From NCBI GenBank assembly GCA_002104895.1, contig MCFG01000199.1, forward strand, positions 1 through 12,500: a stretch of DNA of 12,500 bases, in the 5' to 3' direction. Numbering within the stretch: the first letter of the stretch is position 1; each line of letters begins with the position of its first letter. A model generated the notes under the pieces. That model had not been told where the DNA came from, made no database searches, and was given only the letters and a program-made list of their open reading frames with translations. This document shows, in pieces, positions 1-8,019 of this stretch. The stretch is from Anaeromyces robustus (taxonomy: Eukaryota > Neocallimastigomycota > Neocallimastigomycetes > Neocallimastigales > Neocallimastigaceae). Made by a program: the position numbers and the translations under genes.

Positions 1-1475
1 ATAACTAAATGAGCTTTATCTTCTAAAGATAAATTTTTAACTTCATCAGGAATTTCAAAAGTTTTATCATAAGTGATAAATTCAGTTTCAATACTATTAC
101 CATCAAGAATAAATTTTTGAACATTTGATAAATCTTCAGTTGGACGAGAAGATTCAATACCTAATTTAACATCTTCAAATCCATTTTCAGTTAATTTATT
201 ATGAAGTTGTTTAACAACAATTTCAGATTCAATAGTAATAACAGCACAAGGAATAGTATTTCTACTAGAATTACCTAAACGAACAATATAATCACCTTTA
301 TCTAAAATATAAGTAGCATTATTAGCATAATAACTAGCAAAATCAGATAATTTGAAATTTAAAGTTAATTCTTCTTCTTCTTCGGGTATTAATTCTTTTG
401 ATTTTTCAAAACCAACTAAAACTTGATAAGGTTCATCTAATTTATTAATAGGTTTAGTTAAATAAACTTCTAAAACTTCCTTTCCTTTAAAGTTACCAGT
501 ATTTTTAACAGAAGCTTTAAGTTTAACTTCATCATTAACTAAATTAACAGATTCAAGAGTATAATTAAATTCAGTATAACCTAAACCAAAACCGAATGGG
601 TACATAACATCAACATTAGCAGTATCGAAATAACGATAACCGACATAAATACCTTCTTTATAATCAGTATCATAAACACCACCAAAAGTACCAATTTCTG
701 GATAATCTTCTTTTTTAGTCCAAGTTGTAGTAAGTTTACCAGATGGATAACTTTTACCTTGAATAACATCAACTAAAGCTTTAGAAGTATTAACACCTAA
801 TTGAGATAAAACTAAAATATTTTTAACTTCATCAAGACCAGTAAGATCCATAACACCACCAGTATTGAAAACAAGCATAAATTTTTTATAACCTCTAGCT
901 AAAGTTAAAATAATTTTTCTTTCAGTATCAGTTAAATGGAATTCACCTTTAACATAACGTCTATCAGAACCTTCACCAGAAATTCTAGATAATACATAAA
1001 TGGCAACATCACCTTCAGAAGGAATATTAACATTATATTCGGGTTCTTGAATAGTAGCACCAAGAGTATTCATAATACCACTCATTGGATTCTTTAAAAT
1101 TTTTATTAAAACTTCATTTTTTAATTTCTTATAAGCTTTTTCATATTCTTTATCATAAGCATCTAAATAATCTTTGGTTAAAATTTCAAATCCAGCATTA
1201 GTAAAAGCTTGTTCAATATTTTCAAAATATCTTGAATTTACTTCACCAGAACCTGTACCACCTTTGGATGTTTTTCTTATACCATTACCATAAAATGAAA
1301 TTTGTTTAACTTCATCACCTAGAGGGAAATCACCATTTTTTCTTAATAATACCATACATTCTGGTAAGTATTCATCTAACATATTAATATGTTTAGTTTC
1401 ATGGTCATCTTCAACAATTTCACCTCTTACTAAAATAATAAATAAAAATAGAATTAAAAACGTTATATTTTTCAT
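1..1475 (-). CDS. Secreted GH3 glycoside hydrolase (beta-glucosidase-like), reversed domain order, 3' end off the window
   Basis: The frame is open without introns from the ATG at 1475 to the left edge (491 codons, incomplete). Residues 1-18 (MKNITFLILFLFIILVRG) form a classic signal peptide, so the product is probably exported. Residues about 40-280 match the GH3 C-terminal alpha/beta sandwich, with GGTGSGEVNSRYFENI near residue 72 and RISGEGSDRRYVKGEF near 163-178. E168 in SGEGSDR is the expected acid/base Glu by family analogy. YPFGFGLGYTEF starts at residue 292 and leads into a fibronectin-III-like domain (about 308-415) with EVLEVYLT. The last residues, LSLEDKAHLV, look like the start of the GH3 TIM barrel, which carries the nucleophile Asp and lies outside the window. 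This sandwich-FnIII-barrel order is the reverse of ordinary GH3 enzymes and is known from rumen bacterial beta-glucosidases, so transfer from a rumen bacterium is likely (inference). The substrate is probably a beta-glucoside or cello-oligosaccharide but is not proven. The ATG has A at -3 and directly precedes the signal peptide. Confidence 0.93.
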   Translation of the reverse strand, partial: MKNITFLILFLFIILVRGEIVEDDHETKHINMLDEYLPECMVLLRKNGDFPLGDEVKQISFYGNGIRKTSKGGTGSGEVNSRYFENIEQAFTNAGFEILTKDYLDAYDKEYEKAYKKLKNEVLIKILKNPMSGIMNTLGATIQEPEYNVNIPSEGDVAIYVLSRISGEGSDRRYVKGEFHLTDTERKIILTLARGYKKFMLVFNTGGVMDLTGLDEVKNILVLSQLGVNTSKALVDVIQGKSYPSGKLTTTWTKKEDYPEIGTFGGVYDTDYKEGIYVGYRYFDTANVDVMYPFGFGLGYTEFNYTLESVNLVNDEVKLKASVKNTGNFKGKEVLEVYLTKPINKLDEPYQVLVGFEKSKELIPEEEEELTLNFKLSDFASYYANNATYILDKGDYIVRLGNSSRNTIPCAVITIESEIVVKQLHNKLTENGFEDVKLGIESSRPTEDLSNVQKFILDGNSIETEFITYDKTFEIPDEVKNLSLEDKAHLV

Positions 1476-1587
1476 TTTTATTTTTATATTTCTATTGTCC
1501 TTTTTTTTTTTTATTATTTTTTTATTATTACTATTTTTATTTATCTTGTTTTTTTAGTAGTGTTTTAGTTTATGAGAGACAAATTCT

Positions 1588-1597
1588 CTTTTATATA
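1588..1597 (-). promoter_or_regulatory. Candidate TATA box of the GH3 gene
   Basis: On the minus strand this reads TATATAAAAG, a match to the TATAWAAR consensus, 113-122 nt upstream of the GH3 ATG. It sits in the small stretch (about 1555-1605) that is richer in G and C than the spacer beyond it. In DNA this rich in A/T, TATA-like strings are common by chance, so position and the clean consensus are the only support. Confidence 0.4.
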
Positions 1598-1989
1598 TGG
1601 AGAAAAAAAAGTTTTATATATATATAATAATTATAATTATAATAATTAAATGTAAAATCGTTAAACTCTATATTAAAAAAAAAATTTTATTACAGAACTT
1701 TAATTTAGATAATATTATTTTATTTGTTTCCAAAAAATCGATATTTTTATAATAATTTTTAAATTAAAAAATGAAAAATAATAATAAATAAAGTTTAAAA
1801 TATAATACAATATATTATTAATTTATTGTTAAAGGTATAATGTAAACATTGATATTATATTATTAATGATATAATTAAAAATGCTAACATATATTAATAT
1901 ATATTATTTCACTTAATATTTATATTAAGCATGATATTTATTGGTTGATTTTTTATATAAACACAAATCAATAATTTAAATTAAAATAT

Positions 1990-1990
1990 A

Positions 1991-2021
<31 letters not shown>

Positions 2022-2048
2022 ATATAAATAAATAAATAAATAAAAAAA

Positions 2049-2079
<31 letters not shown>

Positions 2080-2152
2080 ATAGATAAATAGATAAATAAA
2101 TAGATAAATAAATAAATTCAAATAAAAAACAAATAAATAAATAAATAAATAA
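1990..2152. repeat. (TAAA)n tetranucleotide microsatellite, interrupted
   Basis: About 160 bp built from the TAAA/AAAT unit. It is interrupted by TATAAATA near 2023, by an A7 run near 2043, by three TAGA variants between about 2080 and 2105, and by TTCAAATAAAAAAC near 2117-2131. The variants show an old array that has accumulated point changes. The TAGA variants recur every 8 or 12 bp, which suggests that a mutated unit was itself copied. Confidence 0.95.
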
Positions 2153-3639
2153 TATTATATTATTTCAATTTCATTTCATTTATTACACAATGGACATAAG
2201 ATAACTATTTAGATATTTTCCTTTTTTTAGGTAAATAAGATGGAAACTAAAATCTTTTATAAATAATACAACTGTCTTTTTTTTTTTTTTGTTTATTGTA
2301 AAAGTATCTAACTCTAATATATACTTTAATATTTAATAAATAGAAAGATATAATAATATTGAAAATAAGAAACACATATAATATTTTTTTTTTATTTATT
2401 TAATTTAAATATAATTATATATAATATATTTTAGACAACATTATTAAAATATTTCTCCTCTTTTTTTTTTTTATTTATTTAATAGCATAAAATACACAAA
2501 AAGAAGTAATATTTAGGAACAATACATTACATGTGTAATATTTACTCTCCATTTAACGATTATTTGTATTATATTGTTTTTTTTTTTAAATATTGTTTTA
2601 TTTTTTTAATATTATTATAGAAAAAGATTAAATATAAATAATTTTTCATCCTTAAAAATATTTCAATGTCCCTAAATTTTTTTTTTATTTTTTTTTTTTT
2701 TCATTTAAATATTACTCATTGTTTTCCTTTTTTATTCTTTATAATGTATATTTAATAGTTTTTTAAATCTTAAATATTATTAAAAAAATGAGACAAAAAA
2801 AAAACAACTTTTTTTTATTTTTTAATTTATCTTTTTTTACTAATGGATTATTAAAAAATATAAAGATTGATTGATAAAAATTAAATAAAATACTTACTTT
2901 TGATGATACTGATAAATAAATAAACAAAATAATAACATCAATTTAAACAATTAAGAATTATAATTAACATATGAGGTATTAAATAAAATATAAAATATAA
3001 AATAAAATAAAAACTTAAATTACTATTAAATAATTATTGACTAGTTAATACAAACTATATTATAAATCAAAAATAAATATTAAATAATCAATACTAATAA
3101 TAATAATAAATAATTAAAAAAAAAGATAACAATAAAGTTTTTATTTATTATTGCTTATAAATTTTTTAATTATTTATTATTTATATATATATATATTAAT
3201 TTCTATTCCTTTTTTTTTTTACTATTATTTAATTTCTATTTAATACTTTTTTTTAAATTACAATTATTTTCATTCTTTTTTTTTTTTTAAATTTATTTAA
3301 TGTTCCATTGATGTGAATCAATAAATTAACAATATTATTAATAATTACTCATTTCTAATAACAAATTAAAAAGTATTTTACATGTATTAAAAATAATAAA
3401 CAAACACAATTTAAAAAAAAATATTTTCAATTATGTAAATAATTAATGGAGATTAAATATTAATATTGTTTTATTTATCTTTATATATATATATTAATAT
3501 ATTTTATTTTTTTATTATGAAAAGCAAGAAATAAATATTTTTATTAATTTCTTATTAAAATCTAAAAAAAAATGAACTTTAATACTTAATGATTTCTCTT
3601 TACCAATTTTAATGGGTTGATCGATCTTATTTTAAATTG

Positions 3640-3642
3640 TAA

Positions 3643-3709
<67 letters not shown>
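3640..3709. repeat. (AAT)n trinucleotide microsatellite
   Basis: A run of AAT/TAA units, broken once by AAAA near 3650 and then essentially pure to about 3708 (around 18 copies). It lies in intergenic DNA about 1.3 kb downstream of the coiled-coil gene. Confidence 0.95.
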
Positions 3710-3711
<2 letters not shown>

Positions 3712-3914
3712 GTAAAAAACTTTTATTATTAAGTTTTTTTTTTTTTTTTATTAAAAGTGTAACATTTTGGTAATTTTTTCAAATTTAATATAAATTAAAA
3801 TTTATATTATTAAATAAATCATTACTGTTATATTATTATTATATTATAATATATGATATAATATAATATGTATATAATATGAATATAATTAAAATTAATT
3901 AATATTAAATAATT

Positions 3915-3915
<1 letters not shown>

Positions 3916-3952
<37 letters not shown>

Positions 3953-3954
3953 AA
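3916..3954. repeat. T30-A9 homopolymer tract
   Basis: Thirty consecutive T (3916-3945) are followed directly by nine A (3946-3954). No gene, hairpin or GC-rich body is attached to it, so it is probably replication slippage rather than a retroposon tail. Its exact length may be affected by sequencing error. Confidence 0.95.
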
Positions 3955-4038
3955 GGTTGATAAAATCTTATATTTAATATTTAATTTGTATATAAATTTT
4001 ATTAATTAAAGTTTACTAATTTTACTTAATACTTAATG

Positions 4039-4097
4039 AATGCCTTAATCTAAAAAAAAATATTTAACTTTTGTTTTTCTTAATAATTAATGCCTTA
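4039..4097. repeat. Short direct repeat AATGCCTTA, 50-bp spacing
   Basis: AATGCCTTA occurs at 4039-4047 and again at 4089-4097, each preceded within 10-12 bases by CTTAAT. GCC is rare in this spacer, so the pair probably reflects a small local duplication. A related 13-mer, TAATACTTAATGA, occurs at 3580-3592 and at 4027-4039, the second overlapping the first AATGCCTTA copy. Confidence 0.5.
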
Positions 4098-4581
4098 TCA
4101 TAATACATAATTATACAATCTAATAAAAGATCAAATAAATCCAATTAAAAATATGTAATACTGAAGTAGAATTGAATCATATTCTAATATAATGAAAATA
4201 AATAATAAATAATAATTAATAATAATAATAATAATAAGTAATAAATAATAAAAAAATTTATATATAAAAAATATATATATGATCTATATCAAATATTTCT
4301 AATATTTCTAATATTTATAATATTTATAATAATAATAATTATGTTAATTTTTAATAATTATTTAAAATTATACTACTTTTTTTTTGATAAAATAATTTAA
4401 AAAATCTTAAAACATTATAATAAATAGTTATTTATACTATATAATTAAAAATATTCAAAATACAATATTAATATTATTATAATAATTATATGTATATTAT
4501 AAATTTAATAAATATAATTTAACATCGACTTTCAGAATATTTCATCCAATTTTTTTTATTTAAATAATCTTAAATCTTGTT

Positions 4582-4587
<6 letters not shown>

Positions 4588-4622
<35 letters not shown>

Positions 4623-4627
4623 TTTTT
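4588..4627. repeat. (TTTA)n tetranucleotide microsatellite
   Basis: Roughly nine copies of TTTA in a row, running into a short T tract. It is the same unit, read on the other strand, as the long TAAA array at 1990-2152. Confidence 0.95.
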
Positions 4628-5021
4628 TTATATATTTAAAAAAAAGTAATATTAATATTACCATACATTATTTTTTTTTTAATTTTAATAACTATTTTTT
4701 TTTACTAATTTTCTGTTTAAAGATTAGTATTTATTTTTATATATATTAATTATTTACACTTGCATATTAATTTAAGATATATTTATATTATTAAATTATT
4801 ATATCTATATATAAGATCATATAACTGAAAATGTAAATATTAGAAATGTTTTAATATTTTTATATTAAAATAATTATAATGTATAATATCTTTATTTATA
4901 ATAGTTTGATTATTTTAAAAAAAATTTTTAATGTTATATTTAACTTTTTATATTATTATTCTATTTATTATCTTTAAAAGATCCTTTTTTTTCTTTAATC
5001 TTTAATTCATTTGTTTTTTTC

Positions 5022-5047
<26 letters not shown>
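5022..5047 (-). repeat. T26 tract (A26 on the minus strand) 7 nt past the coiled-coil gene stop
   Basis: Twenty-six consecutive T lie just downstream of the stop codon of the minus-strand coiled-coil gene. Read in the sense of that gene, this is an A26 run starting 8 nt after TAA. Two readings are possible: an ordinary slippage tract in an A/T-rich genome, or the tail of a retroposed cDNA. I found no flanking target-site duplication to support the second. Confidence 0.9.
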
Positions 5048-5054
<7 letters not shown>

Positions 5055-5063
<9 letters not shown>

Positions 5064-6569
5064 TTCTTCTCGCATTCGTTCTAATTTTTCAATTAAAATT
5101 TTTTGTTCTTCTAATTCTTTTAATAACATAACATTATCATAAAATTCTTGTTCCTTTAAATCTTTTTCTTTTTTATTATATTCATTCTTTATTTGTTTAA
5201 CTTTTAAACTTTCATAATGTTTAAGATCTTTTATTAAACGTTTTTGTTTTTCTAATTCATTGATTAATTGTTCTTTTTCTTCTTTATTTTTTTTATCTTT
5301 TTTTAAATGTTCTACTATTAATTCTTCTTTATTGGATTCAAAACTTTCTTTTCTTTTCTGTTTTAAATATTCTTTAAGTTCTTCTTCTTCTTCTTCTCGT
5401 AGTTTTTTTTGTTCTATTTCTCTTTCTTCCATATATATCTTTTGATTTTTATATTCTTTTCTTATTTGTTCTAAAATTCTCTTTTGTCTCTTTTCACGTT
5501 GTTCTCTTTTTTTAAATTCTTGTTCTTTATATAAATTCTCCATTATATTTAATTTTTGTTCTTCTAAGTATTTTTTAAATATATAATCATTTTGCTTTTG
5601 TTCTTTTTCTAATTCTTTTCCTCTTTCTTCCATTAAACGATTTTGATTTTCATATTCTTTTTTAATCTTTATATAAAAATCTTGCTCTTTTTGTTTTTGT
5701 ATTTTATCTTTTTGTTTTTTATCTTCTTTTAAATTATTTAATAATATTTTTAATTCATTTAATTCATCATTTAATTTTTCCTTTTCTTGTCGTTCTATTT
5801 CTTTTTGTTCAGTTCGAACATTTTCTAAATCTTTAATTAATTGTTTTTGATATTCTAATTTATTTAATAAATATTTTCTTTCTAATTGATATTCATCTTT
5901 TGATATATTTTCATTTTCTCTATTTACTTCATTCTCAATTATTATATAATCATTTAACATTTTATCTTTATTTAAATTTTCATTTTTTTCATTTTCTTCT
6001 TTTTCATTTACTTCTTTTTCATTTTCATTTTCATTTTCTTTTTCTTTTTCTTTTTCTCTTTCTTCTATTACTTTTTCTTTTCTCTGTTTTTTTTCTTCTT
6101 CTAATTTTTCATTCATATTATTAATTTGTTGCTTTTGTTCATCTATTATTTTTTTATAATTCTCTAATTCTTTAATTAATTGTTCTTTTTCTTCATCTTT
6201 ATCTATTATTATTATAGTTTCTTGTTCTTTTTGTTCTTTTAATTTTTGTTTTTGATTTTCTAATTCTTGTATTAAATTATTTTTTTGTTCTGTTAATTCT
6301 TCTATTAATTTTCCTTGGTTTTCTTCTTGACCTTTTAATTTTTCTAATACTATCTCTTTTTCTTTATCGTCTTTATCATCATTTTTATTTTCTTTTAAAC
6401 GTAAAATAACATTAAGTGTTGCTTCATTTTGAGTAGAATTAGTATTTTTTTCTTCTTGGGTATAGAATTCTTCGTTTTTACTATTCGAATTATTATTTTT
6501 AATTACACTTACATTTAAAATTTCTAATGTAATAAGATTATCAGTTATTACTTTTAAAAAATTTTCCAT
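5055..6569 (-). CDS. Charged coiled-coil protein of unknown function
   Basis: A single open frame of 504 residues and a TAA stop. The frame extends 16 codons further upstream to a TTG at 6617, but the first ATG is at 6569, preceded by A-rich sequence, and gives MENFLKVITDNLITLEIL. I chose that start. Residues 1-70 are ordinary in composition with an Asn/Ser-rich stretch. From about 75 to the end the protein is dominated by E, K, Q, L, I and N in heptad-like spacing, predicting long coiled coils broken by very polar segments such as EKEKENENENEKEV (about 180-193). A motif of the type L-I-x-E-L-E-x-Q-K-x-L-I-x-x-L recurs near residues 87, 130, 231, 432 and 482. No signal peptide, membrane segment or enzymatic motif is visible. 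Such composition attracts false matches to myosin-tail, trichohyalin or SMC-like proteins, so no function is assigned. The frame is richer in G and C than its flanks, and its length argues that it is real. It may be only one exon. Confidence 0.75.
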
Positions 6570-6618
6570 TATTAATAAATAATTTTTTTTTATATGGATT
6601 GACAGAAAAGAAACCAAC

Positions 6619-6632
6619 TATATATATATATA
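6619..6632 (-). promoter_or_regulatory. Candidate TATA element of the coiled-coil gene
   Basis: A (TA)n run 50-63 nt upstream of the ATG at 6569. It could act as a TATA element or be a chance dinucleotide repeat. Its distance is short for a TATA box plus leader, so support is weak. Confidence 0.25.
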
Positions 6633-7006
6633 ATCTTTATTACTAAAATAAAAAAATAAAATTAATAATAAAATAATATTACTATATTATTATTATCAGT
6701 AAAAAATAAAAGTAAATATTTCTCTTATTAATGTAGGATATTATGAATTAAAATATTTTATCCCTTTATCAATTTTTAATCAAAAAATTAAAAAATAAAT
6801 TTTTTTTTCTTAATGCATATTAATTTATTAAAACTTTATTATTAATATTTTGGTAATATAATGAATGAAGTATTTTAAATAATATATAAAAATGAGATAT
6901 TTAATGAGATAATTAATAATGCCAATGATGATATGATGATGATAAATATATAAATTTTTTTTTATTTAATAAATTATCAAACAACATTAATAATTCATTA
7001 TATTCC

Positions 7007-7130
7007 TATTATTATTATTATTATTATGATTATTATTATTAAATAATTATTATTATTTATTCTTATTATTATTGTGATTATTACTATTAAATAATTATTA
7101 TTATTCATTATAATTATTATGATTATTACG

Positions 7131-7168
<38 letters not shown>

Positions 7169-7192
7169 GATTATGATTATGATTATGATTAT

Positions 7193-7238
<46 letters not shown>
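7007..7238. repeat. Compound ATT microsatellite with a 48-bp higher-order repeat
   Basis: The block is made of ATT/TTA units with interruptions. Two near-pure runs lie at about 7132-7168 and 7195-7238, and between them is a hexanucleotide stretch (ATTATG repeated four to five times, about 7164-7190). In the left part, a unit beginning GATTATTATTATTAAATAAT at 7028 is repeated at 7076 with one A-to-C difference, so part of the array was duplicated as a 48-bp block. A third partial copy starts near 7121. Confidence 0.9.
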
Positions 7239-7239
<1 letters not shown>

Positions 7240-7558
7240 AATATAAATAAAATTTAATTTATAGTAGTTATTCAATTCATTTAAATTTTATTTTTTTTAA
7301 ATATATCCAGTAATAAACTCCACAATTAATATATATCAAAAAACTTTGAAAAAATATCTTTTAAAGATTATAATATAAATTATAATTATCATATAAAAAT
7401 TTGTTATACTTTATAATTCATAAATATACATATTATAAATAAAATGGTCATTTTCATTTAATCATATTTATTACTATTAAATGATGAAAAAAATAATTTT
7501 TTTTTAGTTAAATGTAATATAGATATTTAGTATTTTGTAATAGTATATAATATAAATT

Positions 7559-7570
7559 AATATAAAAAAT
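7559..7570 (+). repeat. Left target-site duplication of the retroposed element
   Basis: AATATAAAAAAT lies directly against the first base of the GC-rich island and is repeated exactly at 8013-8024, directly after the poly-A tail. The match is 12 of 12, including the six-A run. The base before it (T7558 against A8012) does not match. An A/T-only repeat is weaker evidence than a mixed one, but its placement at both boundaries is exactly what target-primed reverse transcription leaves. Confidence 0.75.
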
Positions 7571-7572
7571 CG

Positions 7573-7610
7573 ACCAGTTTCTATCCTGGTTGTTAAGGCG
7601 TTTCCTTAGC
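7573..7610 (+). other. Two tandem hairpins at the 5' end of the element
   Basis: ACCAG (7573-7577) pairs with CTGGT (7586-7590) over an 8-nt loop. One base later, GTTAAGG (7592-7598) pairs with CCTTAGC (7604-7610), including one T-G wobble, over a 5-nt loop. Together they would cap the 5' end of the RNA. Confidence 0.6.
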
Positions 7611-7636
7611 ATACATAAGGCTTCTGGATCGACACC

Positions 7637-7699
7637 GCATCTACCCCAAGCACAAGTGGTTTTCTCCTTCACGGGTTTTACACTGTGGCAAGGTAGTGC
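7637..7699 (+). other. Two nested stems in the element RNA
   Basis: Outer stem: GCA (7637-7639), a bulged T7640, then CTACC (7641-7645) pair with GGTAG (7692-7696) and TGC (7697-7699), eight base pairs in all. Inner stem: CACA (7651-7654), a bulged A, then GTG (7656-7658) pair with CAC (7681-7683) and TGTG (7684-7687), seven base pairs. Nested, bulged stems like these are typical of conserved RNA and unlikely in unconstrained sequence. Confidence 0.55.
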
Positions 7700-7713
7700 A
7701 CAGGTATAGTATT

Positions 7714-7737
7714 TGAGGCGTAGCTACTCACGCCTCA
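7714..7737 (+). other. Strong 8-bp GC-rich hairpin
   Basis: TGAGGCGT (7714-7721) pairs perfectly with ACGCCTCA (7730-7737) around an 8-nt loop, AGCTACTC. It is the most stable simple hairpin in the element body. Confidence 0.7.
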
Positions 7738-7752
7738 TTAAATAATATAAGT

Positions 7753-7834
7753 ATATGAGTAGATCTTTAAGTCTAATAATGTGGGGTGCGGCTCTAAATT
7801 ATTGGGCGGTTTCCTTGGTGACTACTATTCATAT
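7753..7834 (+). other. Long bulged stem enclosing an inner stem
   Basis: ATATGA (7753-7758) pairs with TCATAT (7829-7834), then GTAG (7759-7762) with CTAC (7822-7825), leaving a 3-nt bulge at 7826-7828: ten base pairs. Inside it AATAAT (7775-7780) pairs with ATTATT (7798-7803), presenting a G-rich loop. CCTTGGT (7813-7819) in this domain is complementary to ACCAAGG (7908-7914) outside it, which would make a pseudoknot. Confidence 0.5.
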
Positions 7835-7913
7835 GTGGGGCTTGTAGACTGGACCCGTTATTAAGTTAGCGTTAGGGTTTAAGTACAAATGTAAAATATA
7901 TGAATATACCAAG

Positions 7914-7979
7914 GGCGTCGACGCCGAAAAGGTAAGGCAGGGAATTTAATTCCGATACATTCATGTGAAAATCACATGA
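7914..7979 (+). other. Array of three 3'-terminal stem-loops
   Basis: GGCGTCGACGCC (7914-7925) is a perfect palindrome that can fold as a 4-bp stem with a TCGA loop. GGAAT-TTA-ATTCC lies at 7941-7953. TCATGTGA (7961-7968) pairs perfectly with TCACATGA (7972-7979) over an AAA loop, ending 9 nt before the poly-A tail. A stem-loop near the 3' end is how many LINE reverse transcriptases recognise their own RNA and the SINEs they mobilise, so this hairpin is the likely recognition site (inference). Confidence 0.65.
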
Positions 7980-7988
7980 TAAGTCTGT

Positions 7989-8012
<24 letters not shown>

Positions 8013-8019
<7 letters not shown>

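Larger units (their letters stand above)
1476..5054. other. A/T-rich intergenic spacer, no gene seen
   Basis: This 3.6-kb stretch separates the 5' end of the GH3 gene from the 3' end of the coiled-coil gene. It is almost entirely A and T, with stop codons dense in all frames and no tRNA- or rRNA-like block. It contains the microsatellites and homopolymers listed separately. It also has several small inverted repeats. One is a perfect 8-bp stem (CTTAATAT / ATATTAAG) with a TT loop at 1912-1929. Another is ATTACA-TG-TGTAAT at 2526-2539. Such palindromes are expected fairly often at this base composition. Confidence 0.75.
6570..7558. other. A/T-rich intergenic spacer
   Basis: The spacer between the 5' end of the coiled-coil gene and the retroposed element. 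It holds a short ATGATG cluster near 6925-6945 and the ATT-repeat block at 7007-7238. I see no open frame of useful length and no RNA gene. Confidence 0.7.
7571..8012 (+). mobile_element. Retroposed structured RNA element (SINE-like or LINE 3' end) with poly-A tail
   Basis: A 418-nt body (7571-7988) with 174 G or C by my count (about 42%) stands in flanks of almost pure A/T. It is followed by 26 A (7989-8014, the last two shared with the right repeat) and flanked by a perfect 12-bp direct repeat. These are the marks of insertion by target-primed reverse transcription, with the RNA sense strand being plus. The pure tail suggests a recent insertion. No frame codes for anything recognisable; the longest in the 5' part is 45 codons (7572-7709). 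The body instead shows many good stems (listed separately). A B-box-like GATCGACAC (7627-7635, fits GWTCRANNC) is present, but TTTT at 7660-7663 and 7676-7679 would stop RNA polymerase III, so a standard tRNA-derived SINE is doubtful. I do not recognise the sequence as 5S, 7SL, RNase P, U-snRNA or tRNA. It may be a retrocopy of an unknown ncRNA or the 3' end of a non-LTR retrotransposon. Confidence 0.8.

Noticed and set aside
581-772. A 63-codon minus-strand frame rich in Leu, Val and Ile
   Set aside because: It lies inside the GH3 coding region in another frame and has no independent support.
1912-1929. A perfect 8-bp inverted repeat as a regulatory hairpin or mobile-element terminus
   Set aside because: It is all A/T except one C and one G, and such palindromes are expected by chance in kilobases of this composition. 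No partner terminus was seen.
3916-3954. The T30 tract as a minus-strand retroposon tail
   Set aside because: The sequence on both sides is ordinary A/T-rich spacer, with no GC-richer body and no flanking duplication found.
5260-5445. A Ser/Phe/Leu-rich plus-strand frame, with a similar one at 5900-6124
   Set aside because: Both are the antisense reading of Glu/Lys codons of the coiled-coil gene. The F/L/S/H-rich composition is exactly what that produces.
6570-6617. A 16-codon N-terminal extension of the coiled-coil protein starting at TTG
   Set aside because: It begins at a TTG codon, unlikely as a nuclear eukaryotic start. The first ATG, at 6569, has an A-rich leader.
7020-7240. A regularly spaced repeat block that superficially resembles a CRISPR array
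   Set aside because: Units and spacers are the same ATT microsatellite. There are no unique spacers, and the genome is eukaryotic.
7572-7709. A 45-codon open frame in the 5' part of the retroposed element
   Set aside because: A run of this length is not unusual at 42% GC. It overlaps three paired stems and resembles no reverse-transcriptase or other domain I know.
7871-7879. GTTAGGGTT, resembling the TTAGGG telomere repeat or a telomerase RNA template
   Set aside because: It is a single copy, and in the RNA-sense orientation it is the repeat and not its complement. A chance match is the simplest reading.
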